A DNA stretch of 31,226 nt from an uncultured Candidatus Melainabacteria bacterium (GTDB lineage Bacteria > Cyanobacteriota > Vampirovibrionia > Gastranaerophilales > Gastranaerophilaceae): contig CAKVLN010000015.1 of NCBI GenBank assembly GCA_934757275.1, positions 1 through 31,226 on the forward strand. The letters are read 5' to 3'. The notes below the pieces were generated by a model. It was not told where the DNA came from, did not search any database, and worked only from the letters and a program-made list of their open reading frames with translations. The translations under genes were made by a program, and so were the position numbers. Shown here one piece after another: positions 14,926-22,177 of the stretch. The first letter of the stretch is position 1. The number at the start of each line of letters is the position of its first letter.

Positions 14926-16887
14926 ATGAGAAGAAGAAAAAAATATGATTTATATATAGTAACTTTTTTAGCAGTATTTACAGTAGGATATTTCATCTAC
15001 AATCACACTTCCTCTGAATCAAGAGGAGTTGAGAATTATTCTGTCGCACTAGAAGATTATAAAGCTAGTGATTACGAAAAAGCTTATCAAGAATTTGGCA
15101 AAGTTCCATCAGGCTCTACACTTAAATCATCTGCTCTTTTTAGACAAGCTCGTTGCGCTACAAATATGGGCAAAAACGAATTGGCAATAAAAAAATATAA
15201 CAGAATTGTTAAAAATGGCTCAAAATCTTCGATTGCACCAATTAGCGAATACAACATGTCAAATCTTATGTTTGAAAGCAATGATAAAGACGCAAAAAAA
15301 CACTTTCAAAAAATCATAAAAAAATACCCAAATAGCGATTATGCAATTGCGTCTGAATATTATTTAGGAAGAATTGAGGTTTCTAACCCGCCTAAAAGTG
15401 AAAAGCGATTGGCAAAATCTCAAGAAAAAGCAATTAACCATTTCAAGAATTATTTAGAAAAAGCTCCAGACGGACGTTTTGCTCTAAAATCAATTGAAGA
15501 AATTTTAAAACTTAACAAATCACTTTCAAATTATGATAATTTGCTAATCGCAAAAGGATATTACGCAAACGGTGAATTTGAAAAGTCTAAAACCTTCTTA
15601 AACAAAACCACGCTGGCGGAAAGTTGGTCCGACTTTGCGAAAAATGAATACAAACTCGGCAACAAAGATAAAGGAAATTATTATGCAGAACTAGGTTTAA
15701 AACAACACGCTGGCAACACTTCACAAGAAGATGTTTATGAAGTTATAGACAATTATGTAAACGCTGCAAATTCAAGAACTGAAGGAATTACAAAGCTCGT
15801 AAACTTAGGTGCAAAATCAACGGGCGCAGATTATATTTCTTATTTAAACTGTAGTGAAGTTGTAGCCTCAAACATAAAAGAGGCGTGTTTTAGAAGTCTT
15901 TATGAAAAATATCCAAACGGACAATTTTCAGCAGATTCTTTGTACAACATGTTTATGACAAAATATCTGCAAAAAAAATATCTTGATGCTCAAAGACTCG
16001 GTTTCTTGCACCTTAAAAAATTCCCAAATGTAAAATCAAGTCCTGCAGTAACATATTTTATGGGAAAAATTGCTTTTAAGTTGAAACATTATGAAAGCGC
16101 AAATAATTATTTCAAACAAGTTGTAAACACCTACCCAGACTCTTATTACGCCTTTAGAGCAAACTACAATTTGTATAAAGAAGATGGAATGTTACCATTT
16201 TTAGAACTTAATCAAAAACCTGTTGTATTCCCTTATAAAAAATCTTTGGATAACAATTTGGTGGTAAAACTTGCGTATTTAAAAGATTACGACCTAGTTG
16301 AAGAACTTTGCAAACACGACAAATTTATACAAAGCTGGATTGCTTATCAAAAAGGTAACTATACACTGTCAGCTTTCTTAGCCAGAAATGGCATGGAGGA
16401 ATTAGACGTAAAACCTTCGTTTGACGATTTGAGATGGAGATTGGTTTATCCAACGCATTATTATGATATTGTTGACAAGGTAAAAGGTGACAACAATCCG
16501 ATTGTCCTAGAGGCAATAATCAAGGAAGAAAGCCATTTTAACCCGTTTGTTAAGAGTGCAGTCGGTGCAATTGGGCTAATGCAACTTATGCCAACAACTT
16601 ACAACGAAGTGGTTGCAAAGCACAATCTGCCAACAAATTTGAATGTTGAAACCGCAAATATTACCGCTGGAAGTTTGTATTATGCCAGCCTTAAAAAGGT
16701 TTTAGGCAACAAAGATTTGTATGCGATAACGGCTTATAACGGCGGTATTGGCTCTGTTACAAATTGGTTTTCTAAACTGATTTATAGCGATACTGACGAA
16801 TTTGTAGAACAAATTCCTTACCCAGAAACCAAAAATTATGTTAAGAAAGTTTTGAGAACATATTGGGTTTATGGCAATGTTTACTAA
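14926..16887 (+). CDS. slt: Soluble lytic murein transglycosylase with TPR repeats
   Basis: Cleaves peptidoglycan glycan strands to form 1,6-anhydromuramic ends. A signal anchor lies at residues 8-25 (YIVTFLAVFTVGYFIYNH). Then come about 450 residues of TPR-like helical repeats, with tolA/YbgF-type signatures such as SSALFRQARCATNMGKNELAIKKYNRIVK and YFMGKIAFKLKHYESANNYF. The C-terminal SLT domain has the catalytic Glu in IIKEESHFNP (about residue 535), AVGAIGLMQLMPTTYNEV, NITAGSLYYASLKK and ITAYNGGIGSV. This is the Slt70 layout at 653 residues. It is divergent from the HIT unit, and its stop lies inside the next gene. Confidence 0.93.
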   Translation: MRRRKKYDLYIVTFLAVFTVGYFIYNHTSSESRGVENYSVALEDYKASDYEKAYQEFGKVPSGSTLKSSALFRQARCATNMGKNELAIKKYNRIVKNGSKSSIAPISEYNMSNLMFESNDKDAKKHFQKIIKKYPNSDYAIASEYYLGRIEVSNPPKSEKRLAKSQEKAINHFKNYLEKAPDGRFALKSIEEILKLNKSLSNYDNLLIAKGYYANGEFEKSKTFLNKTTLAESWSDFAKNEYKLGNKDKGNYYAELGLKQHAGNTSQEDVYEVIDNYVNAANSRTEGITKLVNLGAKSTGADYISYLNCSEVVASNIKEACFRSLYEKYPNGQFSADSLYNMFMTKYLQKKYLDAQRLGFLHLKKFPNVKSSPAVTYFMGKIAFKLKHYESANNYFKQVVNTYPDSYYAFRANYNLYKEDGMLPFLELNQKPVVFPYKKSLDNNLVVKLAYLKDYDLVEELCKHDKFIQSWIAYQKGNYTLSAFLARNGMEELDVKPSFDDLRWRLVYPTHYYDIVDKVKGDNNPIVLEAIIKEESHFNPFVKSAVGAIGLMQLMPTTYNEVVAKHNLPTNLNVETANITAGSLYYASLKKVLGNKDLYAITAYNGGIGSVTNWFSKLIYSDTDEFVEQIPYPETKNYVKKVLRTYWVYGNVY

Positions 16888-17323
16888 TCGCAATGAAAAT
16901 TTTCAATTTAGCAAATTTAGGGTGCAATTTTTTGCACCTATAACTTTATTAATTCTTTGTTTTATTGCATTGAAATGTTATGCATTTGCGAATTTTCACC
17001 TAGTTGCAACGAATAACAAGGATCTGCAAGCAAAGCTGAATTTTTTGGAGAAACTTGAAACTTGCACAAAACATAAATATCAAGAAGACGGAATTGGAAA
17101 CTACGAGATATTTGGGAAACTAAACAAGGCCTGCAAAGTCAAATGGACGCTTGTTGATTGCAATTTTCCAGAAGGTGTTTATCAAGAGTTTTCTAAAGTG
17201 CAGAAGAAACGTGTGATTGATAGATACAACAACCTACAAGATAAATATTATATTGAAATTGAAGACGCTGATTACAGATACTTGTACAATACAGGCAATT
17301 TGTATTGCACAAACCGTTATTAA
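16871..17323 (+). CDS. Small membrane-anchored or secreted protein, function unknown
   Basis: 150 residues. A hydrophobic segment near 24-42 (FFAPITLLILCFIALKCYAFA) acts as a signal peptide or anchor. The remaining part is helical, with four cysteines (in ETCTKH, NKACKV, LVDCNF and LYCTNR) that could pair outside the cytoplasm. It has no recognised domain. It overlaps the slt 3' end by 17 bases in another frame; an alternative start two codons on (16877) shortens the overlap. The overlap implies coupling to slt, so an envelope role is reasonable, but that is inference. Confidence 0.65.
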   Translation: MAMFTNRNENFQFSKFRVQFFAPITLLILCFIALKCYAFANFHLVATNNKDLQAKLNFLEKLETCTKHKYQEDGIGNYEIFGKLNKACKVKWTLVDCNFPEGVYQEFSKVQKKRVIDRYNNLQDKYYIEIEDADYRYLYNTGNLYCTNRY

Positions 17324-17395
17324 TACGTTTAAAGTATAGATTTTGTTTGCACAAAATGCTAGACTGGCAAGTAGTATTAAGAAAGAGGTATTATT

Positions 17396-17971
17396 ATGAT
17401 GAACTCAACAATGATTTTAGCAGTAGCTGCCGTAGTTGTAGTATTTTGGACATACTCAATTTACGTTTCTGTTATCAAGAAAAGAAACAAGGCTGATGAA
17501 GCTTTTTCTGCAATTGATGTACAACTAAAAAAGAGATATGATTTAATTCCAAACATTTTGACAATCGCTCAAAAATATATGGAGCATGAACGTGGCATCA
17601 TGGAAGAAGTTACAAAATTGAGAACACAAGTTATGGGACTTTCTTCTAATTTTGAAAACATTGATAGAAAAATTGCTCTTGATGGCGAAATTTCTAAAAA
17701 AATGGGACAAATTATGGTTGCAGTTGAAAATTATCCACAATTAAAAGCTGACCAAACAATGATTACTGCAATGCAAACTTATAACGAAGTTGAAGAACAT
17801 ATTGCAGCAGCTAGAAGATTTTATAACTCTGCGGCTAACGATTTAAAGAATGCGGTTGAAATTTTCCCATCTTCATTGGTTGCAAGAATGTTAAATATTA
17901 AAGCAGTTGATTTCTTCAAAGCTAATGAACAAGAAAGACAAGCAGTTAACGCAAGCGATTTCTTGAAATAA
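17396..17971 (+). CDS. lemA: LemA family protein
   Basis: 191 residues with an N-terminal membrane helix (TMILAVAAVVVVFWTYSIYV) followed by the LemA helical bundle. The hallmark reads NKADEAFSAIDVQLKKRYDLIPNILTIAQKYMEHERGI, and the C-terminal half has EEHIAAARRFYNSAANDLKNAVEIFPSSLVA. LemA proteins are single-pass, with the N-terminus probably outside; their biochemical job is not established. The start is set by AAGAGG before ATGATG. Downstream lie DUF3137 genes, a pairing that I recall from many genomes, but here a DUF559 cassette interrupts the pair. Confidence 0.94.
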   Translation: MMNSTMILAVAAVVVVFWTYSIYVSVIKKRNKADEAFSAIDVQLKKRYDLIPNILTIAQKYMEHERGIMEEVTKLRTQVMGLSSNFENIDRKIALDGEISKKMGQIMVAVENYPQLKADQTMITAMQTYNEVEEHIAAARRFYNSAANDLKNAVEIFPSSLVARMLNIKAVDFFKANEQERQAVNASDFLK

Positions 17972-17983
17972 GAGAGAGGATTA

Positions 17984-18042
17984 ATACCCACCCGCCTCTG
18001 TAAGGCTCGGCAAAGCCTCGCCAACAGTTGCGACCTCCCTAA
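17984..18042. repeat. Left 59-bp inverted repeat of the DUF559 cassette
   Basis: Starts ATACCCACCCGCC and ends TGCGACCTCCCTAA. It matches the reverse complement of 18478-18536 at 55 of 59 positions. It contains its own short palindrome, AGGCT-CGGCA-AAGCCT, like REP elements. It begins 12 nt after the lemA stop. Confidence 0.9.
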
Positions 18043-18079
18043 TTAGAGAAGTTAAAAGGTATTAAATATAAGACACAAA

Positions 18080-18451
18080 ATGAACCTACAACACGCTAAA
18101 GCTAGAGAATTACGCAACAATATGACCAAACAAGAAAGAAAAATTTGGTCTATATTAAAAAATCGCCAATTTTATGGCTATAGATTTTTAAGACAATACC
18201 CAATAGGGAATTACATTGTAGATTTCGTTTGTCGCTCTAAAAAAATTATTATTGAAATTGATGGCGGTCAACATAATAAGCCTTTAAGCATTGAATATGA
18301 TAACGCACGAACCAAGTATCTTCTAGAAAAAGGATATAAAGTAGTGCGTTTCTGGAACAACGAAATTGATAATAATATACAAGGGGTATATTATAGATTA
18401 CAACAAGAATTTGGAATTAATCTCACCAATACCCTTCCCAACCTTCCCTAA
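18080..18451 (+). CDS. DUF559 (Vsr-like endonuclease fold) protein
   Basis: 123 residues in the DUF559 family, which has the PD-(D/E)xK nuclease fold related to the very-short-patch repair endonuclease Vsr. The N-terminus has the family block ARELRNNMTKQERKIW and LKNRQFYGYRFLRQYPIGNY. The active-site pattern follows: D48 in IVDFV, then E59, D61 and H65 in IIIEIDGGQH. KVVRFWNNEI comes next. The last residues (NTLPNLP) are encoded by the palindrome at 18442-18461, so the gene end is fused to the cassette's repeat. The reaction is not known for this family member. Possible jobs are nicking DNA to mobilise the repeats, or DNA repair or defence. There is no strong ribosome-binding site. Confidence 0.88.
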   Translation: MNLQHAKARELRNNMTKQERKIWSILKNRQFYGYRFLRQYPIGNYIVDFVCRSKKIIIEIDGGQHNKPLSIEYDNARTKYLLEKGYKVVRFWNNEIDNNIQGVYYRLQQEFGINLTNTLPNLP

Positions 18452-18461
18452 CCAGGGAAGG
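18442..18461. repeat. Palindrome at the DUF559 3' end
   Basis: CCTTCCCT (18442-18449) pairs with AGGGAAGG (18454-18461) around AACC, and the DUF559 stop codon falls in the loop side. It can act as a terminator-like hairpin or REP unit inside the cassette. Confidence 0.75.
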
Positions 18462-18477
18462 AGCTAAACCGCCCTTG

Positions 18478-18536
18478 TTAGGGAGGTCGCAGATGTTGGC
18501 GAGGCTATGCCGAGCCTTACAGATGCGGGTGGGTAT
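18478..18536. repeat. Right 59-bp inverted repeat of the DUF559 cassette
   Basis: Starts TTAGGGAGGTCGCA and ends GCGGGTGGGTAT, the inverted partner of 17984-18042 with four differences. It ends 25 nt before the first DUF3137 start, so this gene's ribosome-binding site lies just outside. Confidence 0.9.
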
Positions 18537-18561
18537 CAGTAAAAAGAGAAAAAGGAAAGCT

Positions 18562-19491
18562 ATGTCAGAAGAAAAAACATACAAACAAATGCGAGAAGAG
18601 TTTACTAAAAAGTTTTATGGTGAAATTTCGCCAGAAATTCAAAAATATGACAAAGAAAGAGTTTCTAAGTTAAAAACCTCTTTATGCATTTCTACAATAC
18701 TAGTTCTTATTGGAATTTTATTCGGCATATTGAAGTTTAATGCTAGAACTTATACAACTAGTGATGGTAAAATTATACTCGGTTTGTTAGTTCTTGCAAT
18801 TACTATTTTCTGGGCAACTAAAAAAGAATTTGAAAATAAAATCAAAACCTTAATAATGCCTACAGTTTGCAAATGCTTTGGCAATTTGAGATGGAGTTGC
18901 GGTAGTTATAAATTATCAACAATATTTTCTTCGACCAAACTCTTTGACAATTATGATTTTATTTCTTATGACGATATTTTCACTGGAGATTTTAAAGATG
19001 TAAATTTTGAAATAATAGAGGCAAAATTTACAAAGGGTTCTGGCAAAAGCAAATCTACGATTTTTGATGGCGTAATCATTAAATTAGATATGAACAAAAC
19101 TTTCAATGGGCGCACGGTAATTCGTCCAAACACCCTTTTGCACTCTTCGCCTTCACCAATTTTAAAGCACACGGAGCTTGAAGATGTTGATTTTGAGAAA
19201 AGATTTGACGTGTTCACTGATGACGAAGTTGAGGCTAGATACTTAATTACACCATCTTTTATGGAACGATTGAACGAAATGCAAGTAGCGTTCAAGGCTG
19301 ACAAAGTGTCTTGCGCTTTTTATAACAAATACCTTTTTGTAGCTCTGCAAACTCCAGAAGACTTGTTTTCAATTTGTTCACTCTTCAAAAGAGTTGACGA
19401 CCCTAAACAATTTTTCACTATGTTTGAAGAAATTCTTTCAATCATCAAACTAATCGACCACTTTAAACTCGACCAGAAAATAGGATTGTAA
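18562..19491 (+). CDS. DUF3137 family membrane protein, copy 1
   Basis: 309 residues from the ATG at 18562, placed by AAAGGAAAG; an earlier in-frame ATG at 18475 lies in the cassette repeat and would add a junk leader. Layout: a short cytosolic helix (KTYKQMREEFTKKFYGEISPEI), two membrane helices (about 40-58 and 70-85), then a soluble domain. The family mark is DGVIIKLDMNKTFNGRTVIRPN, of the DUF3137 type FxGxxixxDxNKxFxGxT. The domain's function is unknown. It is the first of three tandem copies spaced 2 nt apart and probably once directly followed lemA. Its last 57 residues are identical to those of the two other copies. Confidence 0.85.
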   Translation: MSEEKTYKQMREEFTKKFYGEISPEIQKYDKERVSKLKTSLCISTILVLIGILFGILKFNARTYTTSDGKIILGLLVLAITIFWATKKEFENKIKTLIMPTVCKCFGNLRWSCGSYKLSTIFSSTKLFDNYDFISYDDIFTGDFKDVNFEIIEAKFTKGSGKSKSTIFDGVIIKLDMNKTFNGRTVIRPNTLLHSSPSPILKHTELEDVDFEKRFDVFTDDEVEARYLITPSFMERLNEMQVAFKADKVSCAFYNKYLFVALQTPEDLFSICSLFKRVDDPKQFFTMFEEILSIIKLIDHFKLDQKIGL

Positions 19492-19493
19492 AT

Positions 19494-20420
19494 ATGTTAG
19501 AAGAAAAATACATATATAGAAGAATGCAAGATGAATTTACCCAAAAATTTTATAGGAAAATTGCGCCTGAAATTAAAAAATTTGAAGGTGAAAGAATATC
19601 TCATCAAGAAACAGCTATAAGTATTTCTGCAATACTGATTTTTATACCAATTTTAGTGATTCTTTCAGATTTAAAAGATATTCCTGATTCTTCCATTGAA
19701 CTTACAATTGGGTCTTTTTTTCTTGCAATTTTTATCTATAGGACAATAAAAAAAGATTTTGAACGAAAAATAAAAGCATTAATTATGCATATCATTTGCA
19801 AATGTATTGGTGATTTAAAGTGGAGTTGTAATGGCTATAATCAGTCAACAATGTTTTCAACTGCAGAACTTATTGATAGTTATGATCACGTTGAATACGA
19901 CGATATTTTTAGCGGAAAATTTAAAGATGTGAATTATGAAATTATAGAATCAAAATTCACAATGGGTTCTGGCAAAAGCAAATCTACGATTTTTGATGGC
20001 GTAATCATTAAATTAGATATGAACAAAACTTTCAATGGGCGCACGGTAATTCGTCCAAACACCCTTTTGCACTCTTCGCCTTCGTCAATTTTAAAGCACA
20101 CAGAGCTTGAGGATATTAATTTTGAAAAGAAATTTGACGTGTTCACTGATGACGAAGTCGAGGCTAGATACTTAATTACACCATCATTTATGGAGCGATT
20201 GAACGAAATGAAAGTAGCATTCAAGGCTGACAAAGTGTCTTGCGCTTTTTATAACAAATACCTTTTTGTAGCTCTGCAGACTCCAGAAGACTTGTTTTCA
20301 ATTTGTTCTCTTTTCAAAAGAGTTGACGACCCTAAACAATTTTTCACTATGTTTGAAGAAATTCTTTCAATCATCAAACTTATCGACCACTTTAAACTTG
20401 ACCAGAAAATAGGATTATAA
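19494..20420 (+). CDS. DUF3137 family membrane protein, copy 2 (mosaic)
   Basis: 308 residues, starting 2 nt after copy 1. It opens LEEKYIYRRMQDEFTQKFYRKIAPEIKKFEGERI, nearly the same as copy 3. Its two membrane helices (ISAILIFIPILVILSDL and ELTIGSFFLAIFIYRTI) differ from both other copies. In its middle, 120 bp (19964-20083) are identical to copy 1, and from 20061 to its stop it matches copy 3 at 356 of 360 positions. The gene is a patchwork, best explained by gene conversion or unequal crossing over. Role unknown, presumably like copy 1. Confidence 0.85.
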   Translation: MLEEKYIYRRMQDEFTQKFYRKIAPEIKKFEGERISHQETAISISAILIFIPILVILSDLKDIPDSSIELTIGSFFLAIFIYRTIKKDFERKIKALIMHIICKCIGDLKWSCNGYNQSTMFSTAELIDSYDHVEYDDIFSGKFKDVNYEIIESKFTMGSGKSKSTIFDGVIIKLDMNKTFNGRTVIRPNTLLHSSPSSILKHTELEDINFEKKFDVFTDDEVEARYLITPSFMERLNEMKVAFKADKVSCAFYNKYLFVALQTPEDLFSICSLFKRVDDPKQFFTMFEEILSIIKLIDHFKLDQKIGL

Positions 20421-20422
20421 AT

Positions 20423-21379
20423 ATGTCAGAAGAAAAATACATATATAGAAGAATGCAAGATGAATTTACCAAAACATTTTATAGAGAAATTGCGCCTAAA
20501 ATTAAAAAATTTGATAATGAAAGAATAAAGACATTGATAAAGACTTTTTGTTTTTTTATTCCAATGATTATTTTAGGTATATTTCTTGTAATTGCACCTT
20601 TATTTTTCACAGAAAAATGGAATATCAATGACCCTGATGTGATAAAGTTTCTCACAGGAATAGGAATTACTTTTATTATAAGTGCTTTTGTTTTATATTT
20701 TTCAAGACAAAAAAATTTTGAAAACAAAATAAAAACACACATTATGCCGACAGTTTGTAACTCTTTTCCAAAACTAAGTTGGGTGCCAGGGTTATATTTG
20801 GATTTTACAATGTTAAAAAATTCATTTTTGTTAAACAACTATGACTCTTTTGAATCAGATGATATTTTTAAAGGACAGTTTAAAGATGTGAATTTTGATA
20901 TCATTGAATCAGAATTTACAAGTGGTTCTGGCAAAAACAGAGCAACGATCTTTAAGGGTGTAATTATAAAACTTGATATGAATAAAAATTTTACAGGAAA
21001 TACTGTTATAAGACCGAATACCCTTTTGCACTCTTCGCCTTCGCCAATTTTAAAGCACACAGAGCTTGAGGATATTAATTTTGAAAAGAAATTTGACGTG
21101 TTCACTGATGACGAAGTCGAGGCTAGATACTTAATTACACCATCATTTATGGAGCGATTGAACGAAATGAAAGTAGCATTCAAGGCTGACAAAGTGTCTT
21201 GCGCTTTTTATAACAAATACCTTTTTGTAGCTCTGCAGACTCCAGAAGACTTGTTTTCAATTTGTTCTCTTTTCAAAAGAGTTGACGACCCTAAACAATT
21301 TTTCACTATGTTTGAAGAAATTCTTTCAATCATCAAACTTATCGACCACTTTAAACTCGACCAGAAAATAGGCTTGTAA
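20423..21379 (+). CDS. DUF3137 family membrane protein, copy 3
   Basis: 318 residues, 2 nt after copy 2. The membrane part is longer and different (FCFFIPMIILGIFLVIAPLF and FLTGIGITFIISAFVLYFS). The middle of the soluble domain has diverged: GSGKNRATIFKGVIIKLDMNKNFTGNTVIRPN against copies 1 and 2. It then switches abruptly, at about 21020, to a 3' part almost identical to copy 2. The sharp border between about 360 nearly identical bases and diverged upstream sequence is a conversion-tract edge. The gene ends the array; tmk follows after 38 nt with its own strong ribosome-binding site. Confidence 0.85.
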   Translation: MSEEKYIYRRMQDEFTKTFYREIAPKIKKFDNERIKTLIKTFCFFIPMIILGIFLVIAPLFFTEKWNINDPDVIKFLTGIGITFIISAFVLYFSRQKNFENKIKTHIMPTVCNSFPKLSWVPGLYLDFTMLKNSFLLNNYDSFESDDIFKGQFKDVNFDIIESEFTSGSGKNRATIFKGVIIKLDMNKNFTGNTVIRPNTLLHSSPSPILKHTELEDINFEKKFDVFTDDEVEARYLITPSFMERLNEMKVAFKADKVSCAFYNKYLFVALQTPEDLFSICSLFKRVDDPKQFFTMFEEILSIIKLIDHFKLDQKIGL

Positions 21380-21387
21380 ACTGCTCT

Positions 21388-21403
21388 TTATTTTATAAAA
21401 TAA
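21388..21403. promoter_or_regulatory. 16-bp AT palindrome before tmk
   Basis: TTATTTTA joined to TAAAATAA is a perfect palindrome directly before the AAGGAGG ribosome-binding site (21407-21413) of tmk. It could be an operator, or a weak stem that modulates tmk initiation. Confidence 0.35.
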
Positions 21404-21417
21404 AATAAGGAGGTTTT

Positions 21418-22035
21418 ATGTCATTATTTATTACATTTGAAGGAGCTGACGGTTGCGGTAAAACTACGCAAATTGAGCTAGTTAACAAATACTTGCAAGA
21501 AAAAGGTTACAAAACTCTTGTCACTCGTGAACCTGGAGCAAAAGGCTTAGGAGAAAAACTTAGAGAAATTCTTCTCAACTATGAGGGCGAGGTTTCACCA
21601 AATTGTGAATCATTTTTGTTTTTAGCTGATAGAGCGCAACACATTGATTGCATAATAAAGCCGGCACTAAAAAATAACACAATTGTTTTATGCGACAGAC
21701 ACACTGATTCGACAATCGCATATCAAGGTTATGGCAGACAACTTAATATTCAAGAAATTAAAAAGCTGAACGACATAGCCGTAAATGGTTTAAAACCAGA
21801 TTTGACAATAGTTTTTGATATTGATGTAGAAACCTCTATGCAAAGAGTTGGCAAAACCAAAGACCGCATGGAATCTGCTGGTATGGAATTTTTCAACAGA
21901 GTTAGAAACGGCTATTTAGCGATTGCCCAAGAGGAGCCAAAGCGAGTGAAGGTAATAAATTCCGCAGATACAATTGAAAACATTCACACAAAAGTAATTG
22001 AATTGGTTGAAGAGGTAATAAAAGCAAACAAGTAA
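21418..22035 (+). CDS. tmk: Thymidylate kinase
   Basis: Phosphorylates dTMP to dTDP. 205 residues with the P-loop FEGADGCGKTT (7-17), the dTMP-binding TREPGAKGLGEKLREILL, the DR motif in LCDRHTDSTIAYQGYGR, and the LID region KDRMESAGMEFFNRVRNGY. The usual TREPGGT reads TREPGAK, a small change. The start is fixed by a consensus AAGGAGG five bases upstream. It may be read through from the DUF3137 genes, since no clear terminator lies between. Confidence 0.96.
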   Translation: MSLFITFEGADGCGKTTQIELVNKYLQEKGYKTLVTREPGAKGLGEKLREILLNYEGEVSPNCESFLFLADRAQHIDCIIKPALKNNTIVLCDRHTDSTIAYQGYGRQLNIQEIKKLNDIAVNGLKPDLTIVFDIDVETSMQRVGKTKDRMESAGMEFFNRVRNGYLAIAQEEPKRVKVINSADTIENIHTKVIELVEEVIKANK

Positions 22036-22097
22036 TGAGTTCATTTTAATATCATCAATTTTGAACTTTATTAGACATTAAAAATTTTAATACGAAC

Positions 22098-22121
22098 TTA
22101 TTCACCTATTCACCTATTCAC
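22098..22121 (-). repeat. Octamer repeat cluster upstream of prfB
   Basis: Three tandem 8-bp units on the minus strand (GTGAATAG, GTGAATAG, GTGAATAA), continuing into GTTCGTATTAAAATTTTT. This same flank follows the cluster at 25672-25703. It is a dispersed intergenic repeat. Confidence 0.85.
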
Positions 22122-22177
22122 TTAAAACGCAGGTTGGGAAAAGTGTTAGTATCCCCCCACAACACAGAAAGAAAACG

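Larger units (their letters stand above)
17984..18536. mobile_element. DUF559 cassette flanked by 59-bp inverted repeats
   Basis: A 553-bp unit: left repeat, a 37-bp lead to the single gene, the DUF559 ORF, a hairpin and the right repeat. It sits between lemA and the first DUF3137 gene. No target duplication is obvious beside the repeats. No transposase family that I know is encoded; the DUF559 nuclease-like protein is the only candidate for mobility. Confidence 0.65.

Noticed and set aside
17984..18536. Cassette as an integron gene cassette with attC sites
   Set aside because: The 59-bp length is only a coincidence with the old name of attC. The repeats are inverted on both sides, there is no integrase, and no GTTRRRY core is present at the ends.
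18475..18561. Longer start for DUF3137 copy 1
   Set aside because: The extra 29 residues are translated from the inverted repeat. ATG 18562 has a good ribosome-binding site and gives the length of the paralogs.
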